This document shows positions 54,690-64,000 of a stretch of 64,000 bases of DNA, in pieces. The notes under the pieces were generated by a model. The model was not told where the DNA came from. It ran no database searches and saw nothing but the letters and a program-made list of their open reading frames with translations. The number at the start of each line of letters is the position of its first letter. The first letter of the stretch is position 1. Source of the stretch: an uncultured Alphaproteobacteria bacterium (GTDB lineage: Bacteria > Pseudomonadota > Alphaproteobacteria > Methylaequorales > Methylaequoraceae); assembly GCA_902522465.1 (NCBI GenBank), contig CABYVV010000004.1, forward strand, positions 37,892 to 101,891, in the 5' to 3' direction. The position numbers and the translations under genes were made by a program.

Positions 54690-54824
54690 CTAGAAGTCGT
54701 AACAAATACCTTTCTTTTCCCAATCACCATATCTAGTGGGTTCGGGACCAGATGGACCACCGATCTCTTTTACTTTAGTCGACTTAACTGTTTTGATTTT
54801 TTTTTGTTTAATTTGTCTATTCAT
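54690..54824 (-). CDS. DUF1674 protein, succinate dehydrogenase assembly factor 4 (SDHAF4) homologue
   Basis: A 44-residue protein from ATG 54824 to TAG 54690. A lysine-rich N-terminus ([19 protein letters not shown]) precedes the family signature [20 protein letters not shown] (21-40) and the end ICYDF. This C-terminal block is nearly invariant from Alphaproteobacteria to mitochondrial SDHAF4, which protects the flavinylated SdhA subunit during complex II assembly. It is divergent from rsmB (41 bases) and convergent with acs, a placement next to rsmB seen in other Alphaproteobacteria. Confidence 0.93.
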   Translation of the reverse strand: MNRQIKQKKIKTVKSTKVKEIGGPSGPEPTRYGDWEKKGICYDF

Positions 54825-54865
54825 GTTAATAACGTAATTAATATTTTTTTTTTTTCCATATTTAA

Positions 54866-56164
54866 TTGACTAATTCAAGAGAAATAGCAACTCAAATCTT
54901 AACAGATATCTCTGAAAAAGAAAAATTTTTTGAGACAGCAATTTTTAGCAATAGGGGATTCAATCGCTTAGATAAACGCGACAAGGCATTTGTAAAACTT
55001 CTTGTACTTAATACATTAAGAAGGAACGGGCAAATAATTAAAGTTATAAAAAAACTTGTTAAGAATCCCATAAAAAGGAGGGATTTTTTCGTACTTAATT
55101 TAATTAAAATTTCAATATGTCAGATTCTTTTTTTGGATATAAAAGAATATTCAATTGTGAATACAGCAGTAGAAATTTCAAAGAAATATAAATTGGAAAA
55201 ATTTGTTAATGGTCTTCTTAGAAATATCTGTAGGAAAAAAAAAGAAATACTCTTAAACATTAAAATTGAATCCAATCTTCCACGATGGATAGGTAATGAT
55301 ATTGCAAAAAATTTTGGGGGCAACTATTTAAAAAAATTGTCAAAGTCTCTTATAGAAGAACCACTCATAGATATCAAAATTAAAGAAGAATATTTAAAAA
55401 AAAGAAACTGGGAACGAATATTAAATGGCAAATTTGTAGCAAATGATATTATTAGAATAGAAAATACTGGACCTATCGAAGATAAACCTTTTTACAACGA
55501 TGGTTACTGGTGGGTTCAAGGTTTATCGGCGACTCTCCCAGTCAAAATAATTACAAAAATTTATAAAAATAATCATAAAAAAGATATTTCTGTTTTAGAA
55601 GTTGGTGCTGCACCAGGAGGCAAGACATTTCAATTAATTGAAAAAGGATTTAGAACAACATCAATAGAAATTTCCAATAGAAGAACAAAAAGACTTAAGG
55701 AAAATCTTAATAGATTAAAATACAAAACCAAAATATTGTGTAAGAACTTTTTAGACATGAATTTCAATGAAAAATACGACTGTGTTCTCATAGATGCTCC
55801 GTGTAGTGCATCAGGACTAATACAAAAAAAACCAGAAATACTTATCAAAAATAAAGAAATCAACATAAAAGAACTAGCAAAAAAACAAAATTTAATGCTC
55901 TCCAAATCTAAATATCTCGTTAAAAACGGTGGGTATATAATTTATTGCGTCTGTTCTATTCATTCTAAAGAAACCACAGAAATAATTGAGAAATTTTTAA
56001 AAAAAAATAAATGTATAGAATCAGTAAGTGTTGACAGTGAAATATGTAACTTAGGAGTTGTAATTAAGAATGGTATGCTAATGATTTTACCTGATACTTC
56101 CAAAGTAAGAGGAGGATTAGATGGATTTTTTATCTCTATATTGAGGAAAAAAAATGATCATTAA
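54866..56164 (+). CDS. rsmB: 16S rRNA (cytosine-C5) methyltransferase RsmB
   Basis: 432 residues. The N-terminal NusB-like helical domain is seen in [19 protein letters not shown] and [23 protein letters not shown]. The SAM domain follows with [11 protein letters not shown], the catalytic [15 protein letters not shown] and [11 protein letters not shown], whose cysteines are the nucleophile and release residues. The start is a TTG at 54866; no ATG or ribosome site is visible before the first helix, so this end is the least certain part. It overlaps the heparinase-like gene by 11 bases. Confidence 0.92.
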   Translation: MTNSREIATQILTDISEKEKFFETAIFSNRGFNRLDKRDKAFVKLLVLNTLRRNGQIIKVIKKLVKNPIKRRDFFVLNLIKISICQILFLDIKEYSIVNTAVEISKKYKLEKFVNGLLRNICRKKKEILLNIKIESNLPRWIGNDIAKNFGGNYLKKLSKSLIEEPLIDIKIKEEYLKKRNWERILNGKFVANDIIRIENTGPIEDKPFYNDGYWWVQGLSATLPVKIITKIYKNNHKKDISVLEVGAAPGGKTFQLIEKGFRTTSIEISNRRTKRLKENLNRLKYKTKILCKNFLDMNFNEKYDCVLIDAPCSASGLIQKKPEILIKNKEINIKELAKKQNLMLSKSKYLVKNGGYIIYCVCSIHSKETTEIIEKFLKKNKCIESVSVDSEICNLGVVIKNGMLMILPDTSKVRGGLDGFFISILRKKNDH

Positions 56165-57764
56165 GTTCCTTAAAGAATTAAAGTTGCATCTATTTTTTAA
56201 TAGTCCAACATATAATTTTATAGCAAACAATAATTTTGATCATAAGATTATTTTTAATCCAGAAAGTCTTTGGAAAGGAAATAAAACAAAAGGCATAAAA
56301 ATTTTAGATGGTTTCTTAAATTATCAAAAAGAAACCGTCTATATTGGAGATAATATTTGGAATAAGAGCCATGGAAGTAAACAATGGATAAACTATGTAA
56401 ACAGTTTTATGTGGATTTGTGATATTAGAGTTGTTGCAACTAATCAAGCAAGAGTTTTTTTAAGAAAAAATATAATTGAATGGATAAAAAAGGTAGATTT
56501 GTTTGATACATCAGTTTGGGATAACACGGTTTTGTCAAAAAGGATTTTTTACCTATTGACAAATCTTTCATTTTTTTTTGAGACAGCTGAAGAAAAATTT
56601 CAAAAAAAATTTGCACAAAACCTTAATAAACAGTGTGTTTTATTAGTTAAAAACCTTAAAAAAAAAAAACATGCTAATGATATATTTGCTATAAAGTCAG
56701 TCATTTTGGCTAGTTTGTGTTATAATAACTTAAAATCACATTATAATTTCTCAATCGATTTACTTTTAACTTTTTTGAGAAATTCTGTCAGACATGGAAT
56801 GCATTATCTAAGATCACCAAGTGAACATTTCTTTTTGCTTTGTTCTATTATTGATATAAAAAATTTCCTTGGAAGTCATAACAAGAAAATTCCTGAAGAA
56901 GTAAATCAATTAATCAATGAAATGTTTAATGTTCTAAATTTTTTCATAATGGGAGATGGACGTCTAGCAATATTTAATAAGTATGATTTTGTAAACGTTA
57001 AAAAAATTCAAAATGTTTTAAAGAAAGCAAATGGAAAAATAAGAATCCCTAAAATCTCGGAGTGTTGTCGATTCTATAGAATATCAAAAAATAAATTAAT
57101 TTTTATAATGGACTGTGGAAGGCCCTCTAAAGAAAAAACCTACGCGGGATCATTGTCCTTTGAATTCTCTCATTTTACAGAAAAGATTGTAGTTAATTGC
57201 GGTTCACCATTTATTAACAACAGAGACTGGAATGATGCAATGAGATCAACTGCAGCTCATAGTAGTTTAAATATAAATGAAATAAATTCATCAGATATTT
57301 TTTTTGAAAAAGACACAACCACCAGACTTGCTGACGTTTATGTTCAGAAATTGGAAAGAGATGACAATTTATGGCTGGATTCTTATCATAATGGCTACAA
57401 AAAACTTTTTGGGATAACACATAGAAGAAAGATCCATATTGATCCAAATAAATTCATAATAAGAGGAGAAGACTCATTTATTAGGAATAAAACAAAAAAA
57501 GAAAATAAATCTTTTTTATATTTTTTGAGATTTCATCTTCATCCAAGTGTTGAAGTTAATGTAACAACTAGTAAAAAAAAAGCTGTATTAAAGTTAAAAA
57601 ATAATATTGGCTGGGAATTTATCTGTTCTGAGTCTAAAATCAAAATTGAGGATGGTATTTATCTTGGTGAGAATGAGACCGTTCAACCCAATCAACACAT
57701 TCTAATTAAAAATAGTTTGCAACCTGAACATAAAGTCAAATGGTTGTTCAGATTAATTAAATAG
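56154..57764 (+). CDS. heparinase II/III family protein
   Basis: 536 residues. An N-terminal helical (alpha/alpha toroid) part with many Trp/Phe positions is followed by the beta-sandwich domain. The family block DAMRSTAAHSSLNINEINSS lies near 362-381. The type is conserved in Alphaproteobacteria between rsmB and purH, where it is thought to act on polysaccharide but lacks a demonstrated substrate. There is no signal peptide, so it looks cytoplasmic. It overlaps rsmB by 11 bases. The next gene on the opposite strand ends 2 bases away. Confidence 0.85.
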   Translation: MIIKFLKELKLHLFFNSPTYNFIANNNFDHKIIFNPESLWKGNKTKGIKILDGFLNYQKETVYIGDNIWNKSHGSKQWINYVNSFMWICDIRVVATNQARVFLRKNIIEWIKKVDLFDTSVWDNTVLSKRIFYLLTNLSFFFETAEEKFQKKFAQNLNKQCVLLVKNLKKKKHANDIFAIKSVILASLCYNNLKSHYNFSIDLLLTFLRNSVRHGMHYLRSPSEHFFLLCSIIDIKNFLGSHNKKIPEEVNQLINEMFNVLNFFIMGDGRLAIFNKYDFVNVKKIQNVLKKANGKIRIPKISECCRFYRISKNKLIFIMDCGRPSKEKTYAGSLSFEFSHFTEKIVVNCGSPFINNRDWNDAMRSTAAHSSLNINEINSSDIFFEKDTTTRLADVYVQKLERDDNLWLDSYHNGYKKLFGITHRRKIHIDPNKFIIRGEDSFIRNKTKKENKSFLYFLRFHLHPSVEVNVTTSKKKAVLKLKNNIGWEFICSESKIKIEDGIYLGENETVQPNQHILIKNSLQPEHKVKWLFRLIK

Positions 57765-57766
57765 AA

Positions 57767-59026
57767 CTATAAAGATAAGTAGGTAAATTCTTTTTTCTGC
57801 TTGAAGTTTATTTTTCCTTTTAGATCAAAAAAAACCCCTTCAGGTTTCAAAAATTTAGTAAGTTTATCGGAATTTTTTAGATAAAACTTATGTGGAACTG
57901 AAAGAATCACACAATCAAAAACTTTAAAATTCGATGAGTTAAATTTAATTGTTTCAGAATCAATATCCGAAACAAAAGGATCGTGTAATTTAACCTGATG
58001 CTTTTTTTTTCTTAAAAAATTAATTACATCAAATGATTTTGAATTTCTTAAATCCGGAACATCCTCTTTAAACGTGACTCCAAGAAATAATATTTTTGAT
58101 TTCTTTTTAAGAAACTGATCTACTTTTTTCGCGATAAAAATTGGCATATCGTCATTAGTTTGTCTTCCTGAAAGAATTACTTTTGGATCAATTTTTAATT
58201 CTAAGGATTTATGTGACAAATAATATGGATCAACTCCAATACAATGTCCTCCAACTAAACCTGGTTGAAACGGTAGAAAATTCCACTTTGTTGATGAAGC
58301 ATCAAGTACATCATACACACTTATATTAAGTCTACTACAAATCTTTGCAACTTCGTTTATAAAAGCTATGTTTATATCTCTTTGTGAGTTTTCAATCACC
58401 TTTGATGCTTCTGCTACTTTTATACTTTCTGCAACAAAAACCTTTCCCTTTGTAAGCTTTGAGTAAACTTCTGTAAGCAACTTTTCTATTTTTTTGTTTT
58501 GTCCAGCCACTACTTTCTCTATTTTGTCAATTGTGTGAACTTTATCTCCTGGATTAACTCTCTCAGGAGAATAACCAAGAAAAAAGTTTTTTCCAGATTT
58601 TAGTGATAGTTTATTTTTCTCCAATATTGGTGCACATATCTCTTCAGTAGCTCCAGGATAAACTGTACTCTCAAAAACGACTGTATCACCCTCCTTAAGA
58701 ATTTTAGAGATAGTTTTACATACACCTATTAGTGGCCTAAAATCTGGTTTTTTATTTTTAGTAATTGGGGTAGGAACTGTAACTATAAAAATATTACAAT
58801 CAGAGAGATCTTTATAATTGTGTGTTAAAGATAAATTTTTTCTTTGAGACTTCAAAAGTTTTTCTTTTTTTACTTCAAGCGTTGTATCTATTCCTTTGAT
58901 AAGTTGACTAACTCTATTCAAACTGATATCAAAACCTATTACCTTAAAAGATGAAGACAAACTTACAGCTAGTGGCAAACCAACATAACCCAAACCTAAG
59001 ACTGCAATTTTTTTTTTCTTTTCCAC
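57767..59026 (-). CDS. nucleotide sugar dehydrogenase (UDP-HexNAc 6-dehydrogenase, WbpO/TviB-like)
   Basis: 419 residues. The Rossmann motif GLGYVGLPLAVSLS is near residue 10. TVPTPITKNKKPDFRPL, ESTVYPGATEE and the catalytic Cys in GGHCIGVDPYYL follow, with GVTFKEDVPDLRNSKS in the C-terminal NAD domain. These features place it with the dehydrogenases that oxidise UDP-GlcNAc/GalNAc or UDP-ManNAc to uronates for O-antigen or capsule, rather than UDP-glucose dehydrogenase. The substrate within that group is not certain. It is divergent from the WecA-like gene by 30 bases. Confidence 0.9.
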   Translation of the reverse strand: MEKKKKIAVLGLGYVGLPLAVSLSSSFKVIGFDISLNRVSQLIKGIDTTLEVKKEKLLKSQRKNLSLTHNYKDLSDCNIFIVTVPTPITKNKKPDFRPLIGVCKTISKILKEGDTVVFESTVYPGATEEICAPILEKNKLSLKSGKNFFLGYSPERVNPGDKVHTIDKIEKVVAGQNKKIEKLLTEVYSKLTKGKVFVAESIKVAEASKVIENSQRDINIAFINEVAKICSRLNISVYDVLDASSTKWNFLPFQPGLVGGHCIGVDPYYLSHKSLELKIDPKVILSGRQTNDDMPIFIAKKVDQFLKKKSKILFLGVTFKEDVPDLRNSKSFDVINFLRKKKHQVKLHDPFVSDIDSETIKFNSSNFKVFDCVILSVPHKFYLKNSDKLTKFLKPEGVFFDLKGKINFKQKKEFTYLSL

Positions 59027-59056
59027 TTATGTTGAATATAATGAATTTTCGTTAAT

Positions 59057-60064
59057 ATGAGTTTGCTTATTATTATAACTTTCTATTTTGTAACTTCTAT
59101 ATTATTGAAAAACTCTATAGATTTTTTTAGCAATTCATCTTTTTTAGATTATCCAACCAATAGAAGCAACCATAAAGTTCCCAAGCCAAAATGTGCTGGA
59201 CTCATATTAATACCACTTATAATTATTACAACTTTATTTGTTTTTTTTTATGAACAAATAGTAAATTCAATATGGATAGCAACTTTTGGTTTCTGTTCAA
59301 TACTTTTTATGCTTTCATTTTTAGATGATTTGAAAAGTATAGATTCTAAAATTAGATTAGGATTTCAATTTTTTTGTGTAATTTCTTCATTATTGATACT
59401 TAATGAGATTCAATTGTCAGATTTCAAATTACCAACAATTGATGTATATTTACTAAAAAATATTATTATTTTTTTTTCATCAGTTTTAATTTGGGTTTGG
59501 ATCATTAACCTTTTTAATTTTATGGATGGAATGGACGGAATAACTGTCGTGCAATTAAGTTCATTTGCGATGATAACAAATATTTTAGCAATTCTTGGGT
59601 TAATAGAAATTAATTTTCTTTTTTTTAGTCTCATTATTTTAGCAGCATCTATTGCATTTTATGCAGTTAACAAGCCACCAGCCAAGATTTTTTTGGGTGA
59701 TGTTGGTTCAATTCCATTTGGATTTCTTGTAGGGTTCGTAATTGTTTACAATTTGCAAAAATCAGAATTAATTGTCCCTTTTCTTATAATAATTATGTAC
59801 TATTTACTAGACTCATCTATAACGTTATTTCTTAGGATGCTTAAAAGAGAAAATATATTTCAGGCTCACAGCAATCATTTTTATCAAAAACTAATACGAA
59901 AAGGGTATAGCCATCAATTTGTTCTTAATAAAATTATTATTCTGAATTTTACTCTATTGGTGCTGTCCATAACCTCGGTATACTGGCCATTAATTTCTTT
60001 GCTTATATCATTTTTAATTACCATTTTCTTTTTATATTTTTGTGAATCAAGGAATCCTAAATGA
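59057..60064 (+). CDS. WecA/WbpL-like polyprenyl-phosphate sugar-1-phosphate transferase
   Basis: 335 residues and about ten membrane helices. Family motifs are DYPTNRSNHKVPKPKCAGL, LDDLKSID, NFMDGMDGI (Asp-rich metal site), FLGDVGSIPFG and the HxxHxxQ-type QAHSNHFYQK. It loads the first sugar phosphate onto undecaprenyl phosphate to start O-antigen or capsule repeat synthesis. It overlaps the CapD-like gene by ATGA, consistent with that enzyme providing the UDP sugar. Confidence 0.92.
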   Translation: MSLLIIITFYFVTSILLKNSIDFFSNSSFLDYPTNRSNHKVPKPKCAGLILIPLIIITTLFVFFYEQIVNSIWIATFGFCSILFMLSFLDDLKSIDSKIRLGFQFFCVISSLLILNEIQLSDFKLPTIDVYLLKNIIIFFSSVLIWVWIINLFNFMDGMDGITVVQLSSFAMITNILAILGLIEINFLFFSLIILAASIAFYAVNKPPAKIFLGDVGSIPFGFLVGFVIVYNLQKSELIVPFLIIIMYYLLDSSITLFLRMLKRENIFQAHSNHFYQKLIRKGYSHQFVLNKIIILNFTLLVLSITSVYWPLISLLISFLITIFFLYFCESRNPK

Positions 60065-61881
60065 ATTTCAGAATTATAATAACAATACTTCATGATCTAA
60101 TAATTTTTGGATTTTCTTTTTTTGTTGCTCTTTGGGTAAGGCTTGACTTTGAAAGTGCATTAAGTCTATCCAGAAATCTTTGGCATTTCCTAGTACTTTT
60201 TGCGTTTATGAATATATCGCTGTTAAAATACATGGGTTTGTATCTTGGAATTTGGAGATATGCATCACTTCATGAAATACTTTCAATAATAAAAAGTGTT
60301 ATAATTTCAACATTAATTTTGCTGGGTTTATTTTTTTTAATCTTCAGATTAGAAAATATTCCAAGGTCTTTTCCTATCCTATTATTTCTTACCTCGATAA
60401 TTACTGTCGTAAGTCCAAGAGTCATTTACAGGATTATAAAAGATAATCTAAAAAAGGAAGAGATAAAAAAAGTACCAATTCTTGTTGTAGGAGATGACTC
60501 CAATTGTGAAAATTTTATAAGGCTATCAAAACAAAATGATTCACCCTACAAAGTTGAAGGTTTAATTAGTAATAAAGAAAAAAATGTTGGTAGAAGAATT
60601 CATAATATTCCAATACTTTGTTCTATAGTTTCATTGGGAAGCCTAACAAATCAATTAAAAAAAGTTAAAAAATCACCACAAAGAATTATCGTTTCTGACC
60701 CAAAAATTGATTCAAAGTTTTTAGAAGCTCTCTTTATTTTTTCAAAACAAAATGGTCTTGCAATTGGTATGCTCCCAAAAATTTCTGAAATATCAGGTCA
60801 AATTCGGAATCAATTTGAAACCAGTCCAATAGTTATCGAAGACGTATTAGGAAGAAAGCAAAAAGTAAATAATCCGGAAATTCTAAAAAATATCAAAGGT
60901 AAGATTGTTATGGTTACAGGTGCTGGAGGAAGTATAGGAAGTGAATTAAGTAGGCAAATATACAGATTAAAACCGAAACTTTTATTACTCCTAGAACAAA
61001 ACGAATTTAATCTTTATAAAGTTTCATCTAATATGAAGGAAAATACAATTGTAAGCCTTACTGATATAAGAGATACTGAAAAAGTGGAAAAAGTTCTTTT
61101 AGAGTACAAACCTGATTATATCTTTCATACTGCTGCTTTAAAGCACATAACTTTTGTAGAAAATGATCCACTTGAAGCATTAAAAACTAATTTTGTTTCA
61201 ACAGTTAATCTTTGTAAATTATGTGAAAATTTAAAAATAAAAAAATTCGTATTTATTTCTACTGACAAGGCTGTTGATCCTTCAAATGTAATGGGTGCTT
61301 CAAAAAGATTGTGTGAAAAATATATTCAGAATATCTCCAAAAAATCTAAGTCAACGATTTTCTCTATAGTCAGGTTTGGTAATGTTCTTGGTTCAACTGG
61401 CTCTGTAGTCCCATTGTTTGAAAAACAAATAAATGAAGGAGGTCCAATTACAATTACCCACCCAAAGGTAAAAAGATATTTTATGACAATAAGAGAGGCC
61501 GTAGAGTTGGTTTTAATTTCCTCTCAATTAGAAGTAAAAGAAAATGGAGAAATTTTTATATTAGAAATGGGAGATTCAATTCTAATCAAAGATTTAGCAA
61601 AAAGAATGATCTTATTATGTGGTAAAAAGGAAAACGAAATTAAGATACAATATATAGGCTTGCGAAATGGTGAAAAAATAGAAGAAAAACTTTTTTTTGA
61701 TAATGAAGTTATAACCAAAACAGAAATTAATGGTATTATGTCTACTACCAGTAAAATCTACACTTGCCAGTTATCCGATTTCAAAAAATTAATATCAAAA
61801 ATTCAAACCCCTCAAAAGAAAGAGGCAATTACTTTTTTTCAGAAATTGCTTCCTGAGTATGTCAAACGTGAAAAAAATTAA
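60061..61881 (+). CDS. membrane-anchored UDP-sugar 4,6-dehydratase/epimerase (CapD/WbpM/PglF-like)
   Basis: 606 residues. Four N-terminal membrane helices are followed by a CoA-binding-like domain (ILVVGDDSNCENFIRL) and then the extended SDR domain: VTGAGGSIGSELSRQIY near 281, LTDIRDTE, HTAALKHITFVENDPLEALK (start of the active region), STDKAVDPSNVMGASKR with the S-M-K-type catalytic residues, and VRFGNVLGS. Relatives convert UDP-GlcNAc to the 4-keto-6-deoxy sugar used for QuiNAc, FucNAc or bacillosamine. It overlaps purH by 23 bases. Confidence 0.92.
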   Translation: MNFRIIITILHDLIIFGFSFFVALWVRLDFESALSLSRNLWHFLVLFAFMNISLLKYMGLYLGIWRYASLHEILSIIKSVIISTLILLGLFFLIFRLENIPRSFPILLFLTSIITVVSPRVIYRIIKDNLKKEEIKKVPILVVGDDSNCENFIRLSKQNDSPYKVEGLISNKEKNVGRRIHNIPILCSIVSLGSLTNQLKKVKKSPQRIIVSDPKIDSKFLEALFIFSKQNGLAIGMLPKISEISGQIRNQFETSPIVIEDVLGRKQKVNNPEILKNIKGKIVMVTGAGGSIGSELSRQIYRLKPKLLLLLEQNEFNLYKVSSNMKENTIVSLTDIRDTEKVEKVLLEYKPDYIFHTAALKHITFVENDPLEALKTNFVSTVNLCKLCENLKIKKFVFISTDKAVDPSNVMGASKRLCEKYIQNISKKSKSTIFSIVRFGNVLGSTGSVVPLFEKQINEGGPITITHPKVKRYFMTIREAVELVLISSQLEVKENGEIFILEMGDSILIKDLAKRMILLCGKKENEIKIQYIGLRNGEKIEEKLFFDNEVITKTEINGIMSTTSKIYTCQLSDFKKLISKIQTPQKKEAITFFQKLLPEYVKREKN

Positions 61882-63409
61882 AATTCAAAGAGCTCTTGTT
61901 TCTGTATTTGATAAAAATGATTTGAAGTTATTAGCAAATTATTTTATTAAAAATAATATAGAAGTTTTAAGTACCGGAGGCACATTTAATTTCCTTAAAA
62001 ATTTTAATAAAAAATTAAAAGTTATAGAAATTTCTAAATTTACCAACTTTGATGAAATTATGGATGGAAGGGTCAAATCCTTACACCCAAAAATACATTC
62101 TGGAATTCTTGCAAAAAAGAACGACTCACGTCATCAGTCAGAATTGGAAAAAATCAATGCTAACTATATAGATCTAGTTGTTGTCAATTTATATCCCTTT
62201 GAAAAAATTTCTCAAGAAAGAAATTCTTCAGAGAATGAATGTATCGAAAATATAGACATAGGTGGGCCTACACTTCTGAGGGGAGCTGCCAAAAATTTTA
62301 AGAATGTCACTGTCTTGTGTGATCCAAGTCAATATAAAAATTTTTTAAAACATGTTGAATTAAACCAAAACACTATTTCTGAGAATTTCAGGCATGAATG
62401 TGCTAAAGTTGCATTTGAGTACACATCTTACTATGAGTCAAAAATCTCTAATTGGTTTAATAAAAACACTAATAATTTTTGTTCAAAGAAAATCACTTTA
62501 TCATATAATAAAGTTGCAGATTTGAGATACGGTGAAAATCCTCACCAAAAAGCTTCTTATTTCAAGTTAAATGAGAATCAATTTTCGCAAGTATCAGGAA
62601 AAGAACTGTCTTATAACAATATTTATGACAGTGAATGTGCAATTGAATTAGCCCAACAATTTACAGAGCCATCGTGTGTTATTTTGAAGCATGGCAATCC
62701 ATGTGGCGTTGCTATAGATAGCAAACAAGAGAATGCTTACCAAAAGGCACTGGAGTGTGATAGAACAAGTGCATTTGGTGGTATTGTAGCATTTAACAAA
62801 ATGGTCAATATAGAAACTGCAAAAAAGATTAATAAAATATTTACAGAGGTCGTTATAGCTCCAAAGTTTTCTCCTAAATCAAAAAAAATTCTTTCATCAA
62901 AACGAAATCTCATTTTAATTGAATTTAATAATACAAATGAACAAACAAGATTTCATTTAAAAACAACTAGGAACTTTTTACTAGTGCAGGAAAAAGATAA
63001 TAAAAAAATAAAAATAAAAGAATTATCCGTAAAAAGTAAAATAAAACCAAAAAAGAAATCTCTAAACGATATGCTTTTCGCATTCACTATTTGTAAATAC
63101 CTTAATTCAAATGCAATTGTAATTGTTTCAGATTTGACAACAATCGCTATTGGTGTTGGTCAGACAAGTAGATTAGATTCTGCAAAAATAGCAATTGATA
63201 AAGTAAAACAAAAATTGGAACATAAAGATATTGTAATGGCCTCTGACGGATTTTTCCCTTTTCCTGACATTGTGGAATTATGTTCAAAAAATCAAATTGC
63301 CGGCATTATTCAACCAGGTGGATCAAAAAATGACAAAGATGTCATTAATGCAGCAAACAAACATAGGATCCCGTTAGTTTTTACCGGAACAAGACACTTT
63401 AAACATTGA
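61859..63409 (+). CDS. purH: bifunctional AICAR transformylase/IMP cyclohydrolase
   Basis: 516 residues. The IMP cyclohydrolase half shows RALVSVFDKNDL, LSTGGTF, MDGRVKSLHPKIHSGILA and NLYPFEK; the AICAR transformylase half shows LRYGENPHQKASYF, ILKHGNPCGVA and CDRTSAFGG. It carries out the last two steps of IMP synthesis using 10-formyl-THF made by FolD. The ATG lies 23 bases inside the CapD-like gene. The 3' end overlaps the facing MFS gene by 36 bases. Confidence 0.96.
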   Translation: MSNVKKIKIQRALVSVFDKNDLKLLANYFIKNNIEVLSTGGTFNFLKNFNKKLKVIEISKFTNFDEIMDGRVKSLHPKIHSGILAKKNDSRHQSELEKINANYIDLVVVNLYPFEKISQERNSSENECIENIDIGGPTLLRGAAKNFKNVTVLCDPSQYKNFLKHVELNQNTISENFRHECAKVAFEYTSYYESKISNWFNKNTNNFCSKKITLSYNKVADLRYGENPHQKASYFKLNENQFSQVSGKELSYNNIYDSECAIELAQQFTEPSCVILKHGNPCGVAIDSKQENAYQKALECDRTSAFGGIVAFNKMVNIETAKKINKIFTEVVIAPKFSPKSKKILSSKRNLILIEFNNTNEQTRFHLKTTRNFLLVQEKDNKKIKIKELSVKSKIKPKKKSLNDMLFAFTICKYLNSNAIVIVSDLTTIAIGVGQTSRLDSAKIAIDKVKQKLEHKDIVMASDGFFPFPDIVELCSKNQIAGIIQPGGSKNDKDVINAANKHRIPLVFTGTRHFKH

Positions 63410-64000
63410 TTTTTTTACGAAAGGTAATAAAGCTAAGAAAAAAAATATTGGGATAATCAACATCCCCATTCGTATTGAACCAGAAAAATCAATTATAATT
63501 CCAATTAATAATGGTCCTAAAACTGAACAAATATTTCCAAACATAGAGTATAAACTAAATGCAGATAATTGATTTTTAGCCTTTATTTCTTTTACTAAAA
63601 CGCTTCTACTTGATGCCTGTATTGGTCCAATAAAAAATCCTATAATGAGCGATATAATCCAAAACAAACTTACATTTTTGATCCAAAAAAGTGAAAATGT
63701 AACAACCATCAAACCTAATATACAAATTACAACTGTTCTAAATGAACCTATAATGTCTTCATATCTTCCTAAAATGAAACATCCAATTATACCAAACAGA
63801 TTAATAAAAATTCCAAGAAATAAAATCTGAGATTCTGTCAAGCCAAATAAAAAAGCAGAAAACATACTTGCAAAAGCAAAAATTGAAATAACAGCATTGT
63901 TAAAAAAAAAATAACTAATAAGAAATCTAAACAAGCCCTTTGACCTCAAATTTTCTATCAAATCAAGCATATTTGGTTTATCAAATTTAACGGATTTTAA
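63374..64000 (-). CDS. UMF1-type MFS transporter (partial, N-terminal part outside window)
   Basis: At least 208 residues to the window edge; the frame remains open upstream of the Met at 63970, so the gene continues beyond the window. Five to six membrane helices are visible. FLFGLTESQILFLGIFINLF, GFFIGPIQASSRSVLVKEI and SMFGNICSVLGPLLIGII with SGSIRMGM match the C-terminal half of the UMF1/Atg22-like family, whose substrates are mostly unknown. Its stop at 63374 lies 36 bases inside the 3' end of purH. Confidence 0.85.
   Translation of the reverse strand, partial: LKSVKFDKPNMLDLIENLRSKGLFRFLISYFFFNNAVISIFAFASMFSAFLFGLTESQILFLGIFINLFGIIGCFILGRYEDIIGSFRTVVICILGLMVVTFSLFWIKNVSLFWIISLIIGFFIGPIQASSRSVLVKEIKAKNQLSAFSLYSMFGNICSVLGPLLIGIIIDFSGSIRMGMLIIPIFFFLALLPFVKKSMFKVSCSGKN

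Noticed and set aside
1..64000. CRISPR arrays, insertion sequences, prophage or toxin-antitoxin modules
   Set aside because: I saw no regularly spaced direct repeats, transposase, integrase, phage structural genes or toxin-antitoxin pairs anywhere in the window; apart from the PagL and DMT pairs there is no obvious repetition.

Overview
The window is a dense, strongly AT-rich bacterial chromosome segment. Nearly all of it is coding, genes commonly overlap by 1-50 bases, and I see no insertion sequence, prophage, CRISPR array or rRNA. Several gene neighbourhoods are typical of Alphaproteobacteria: hemY-mic60-hemD-hemC divergent from tsaD-gpsA-yciI; a SUV3-type helicase next to fdxA and carD; DUF1674/rsmB/heparinase/purH; a complete ccmABCDEFGHI cytochrome c maturation operon; and an IalB-family protein. 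Low GC, tiny intergenic gaps and lysine/isoleucine/asparagine-rich proteins suggest a streamlined marine alphaproteobacterium (SAR11-like or HIMB59/AEGEAN-169-like). That assignment is an inference; no rRNA is present to confirm it.

Layout. 1-9.4 kb: the tail of an unknown gene, a family-2-like glycosyltransferase, glutamate synthase (gltBD), a lipoprotein, gmhA, tRNA-Arg(CCT) and two tandem PagL-like lipid A deacylases. 9.4-16.8 kb: an M48 metalloprotease, carD, fdxA, a SUV3-like helicase and aconitase. 16.8-22.9 kb: the ccm operon, including a 56-residue ccmD. 22.9-34 kb: pabC/pabB, a FAD oxidoreductase, a stand-alone cyclic-nucleotide-binding protein, an unrecognised 452-residue protein, yggT, folD, argG, an IalB-like protein, two DMT transporters and a Tas-like aldo-keto reductase. 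34-41.7 kb: a BI-1 membrane protein, a DUF6134 protein, then a fatty-acid-modification cluster (SDR, NTF2-like, DUF3833, MFS, cyclopropane-fatty-acid-synthase-like methylase, DUF1365, FAD oxidoreductase) split over two convergent operons.

41.7-46.4 kb: a small promoter-terminator transcription unit, two small proteins, and an envelope module (PAP2 phosphatase, ArnT-like GT39, polyprenyl-phosphate GT2, lipid-A-synthase N-domain protein), followed by an AlkA-type glycosylase. 46.4-52.7 kb: the haem operon facing tsaD-gpsA-yciI. 52.7-64 kb: acetyl-CoA synthetase, a DUF1674 (SDHAF4) gene, rsmB, a heparinase-like protein, three O-antigen/capsule genes (UDP-sugar dehydrogenase, WecA-like, CapD-like), purH and a partial UMF1-type MFS transporter.

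Two themes connect the accessory genes. One is outer-membrane lipid and polysaccharide remodelling: PagL pair, gmhA, PAP2/GT39/GT2/LAB_N, and the WecA/CapD/dehydrogenase group. The other is membrane fatty-acid modification by the CFA-like cluster, which in relatives belongs to the singlet-oxygen response. The least explained parts are the 452-residue protein at 26.9-28.3 kb and the small transcription unit with its facing small gene at 41.7-42.05 kb.
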